Source: Sitta carolinensis (taxonomy: Eukaryota > Chordata > Aves > Passeriformes > Sittidae). From it: a stretch of 64,000 nt of DNA. Both the position numbers and the translations under genes were made by a program. Where the stretch lies: NCBI GenBank assembly GCA_032173965.1, contig JAVUNC010000006.1, forward strand, positions 37,977,870-38,041,869, given 5' to 3'. The notes beneath the pieces are model-generated. The model was not told the DNA's origin and did no database searches. It saw only the letters and a program-made list of their open reading frames with translations. The stretch's first letter is position 1, and every line of letters starts with the position of its first letter. Of this stretch, positions 63,468-64,000 are shown one piece after another.

Positions 63468-64000
63468 AAATTCAGTATTTGTCAAAGTCACACTGCAGAA
63501 TTGTTGCATAACTGTTGCGTAATTTCGCTTTTTCATAATTAAAATAAATTGATTCTGAAACCTTTTAACATCAAATATAGTTCTGCTGTTTGTCCTTATC
63601 TTCAAAAATAAGCAATATAGTACTCCCTTCTCCCTCACGTACAGGAAGATGTGAGCATCAGTGCTGAAAGGCATCCTGTAGTAATCAGAGTTGCTGATAT
63701 CTTTTCAGGGTCCACCTAAGGAGGTGGATAAGTTTTCAGCAATGAGTTATGTGTCAGGAAGGTTTGCCTAAAGCAATCAGTGAAAATCTCCAAAATTGAA
63801 ACTGGGGAAATTCTCACTTGTAGGGGCACTTAGTCTACCCTGGTTTTCTGTGTACTTTCAGGGAACAAATATGGGAAAGGTTTAGCATGACAACAAAACA
63901 TCCCAAAGAACTATCTGCTTTTCTTTATTCTCCACAAGAAAAGATGAGTTTGAGGAGATCCCACCCTTAAACAAGATTGAGAGCCAGGCCTCATTTTAAA
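63468..64000. other. Non-coding stretch, no feature recognised
   Basis: Sequence to the right of the LTR. An open frame at 63429-63674 on the minus strand overlaps the LTR edge and looks random. Confidence 0.4.

Overview
The window looks like vertebrate nuclear DNA, most likely from a bird other than chicken. It is AT-rich with long non-coding stretches. Its repeats are mainly CR1 LINEs, seen as antisense 3' ends of the 'catagaatcatagaa...ttggaaaagacc' type and one sense copy with a reverse-transcriptase remnant. There are also a few LTR-type pieces. No bacterial, phage or organellar features are visible. The small open reading frames scattered through the window are what random AT-rich sequence gives, apart from those that coincide with exons.

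Region 1 (about 6.0-20.4 kb) holds the only protein-coding signal I can support: the 3' end of a plus-strand, multi-exon gene. Six putative exons (6092-6169, 8044-8157, 12038-12146, 16226-16328, 16414-16529, 20091-20203) each lie between AG and GT splice sites. Their phases fit across all five introns, giving one uninterrupted frame of 210 codons plus a TAA stop, followed by AATAAA signals. The first two exons encode a charged segment with a clear heptad pattern, typical of a coiled-coil protein. The rest is a Ser/Asn/Asp-rich, probably disordered tail. I do not recognise the gene and give no symbol. Its earlier exons should lie upstream of the window.

Region 2 (about 20.4-61 kb) is a long stretch with no convincing gene. 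It holds CR1 copies, including a 1-kb sense copy at 35.9-36.9 kb with a mutated RT motif and an old antisense copy of about 1.3 kb at 45.3-46.6 kb. It also holds a probable ERV-derived repeat at 50.4-50.8 kb, a GGAT/GGAC microsatellite at 37.4 kb, and a small CpG-richer pocket at 31.3-31.7 kb containing a spliceable ORF.

Region 3 (about 61-64 kb) has a 42-base T tract, a CpG-richer stretch at 61.5-62.05 kb, and a relatively CpG-rich element at 62627-63462. The last reads as a minus-strand solo LTR with 5-bp flanking duplications, a TATA box, a poly(A) signal and an internal 69-bp triplicated array.

I found no clear undescribed biological system. The points most worth checking are the unidentified gene tail, an intronic 18-bp-arm hairpin at 6833-6901, the CpG pocket at 31.3 kb, and the structured LTR at 62.6-63.5 kb.
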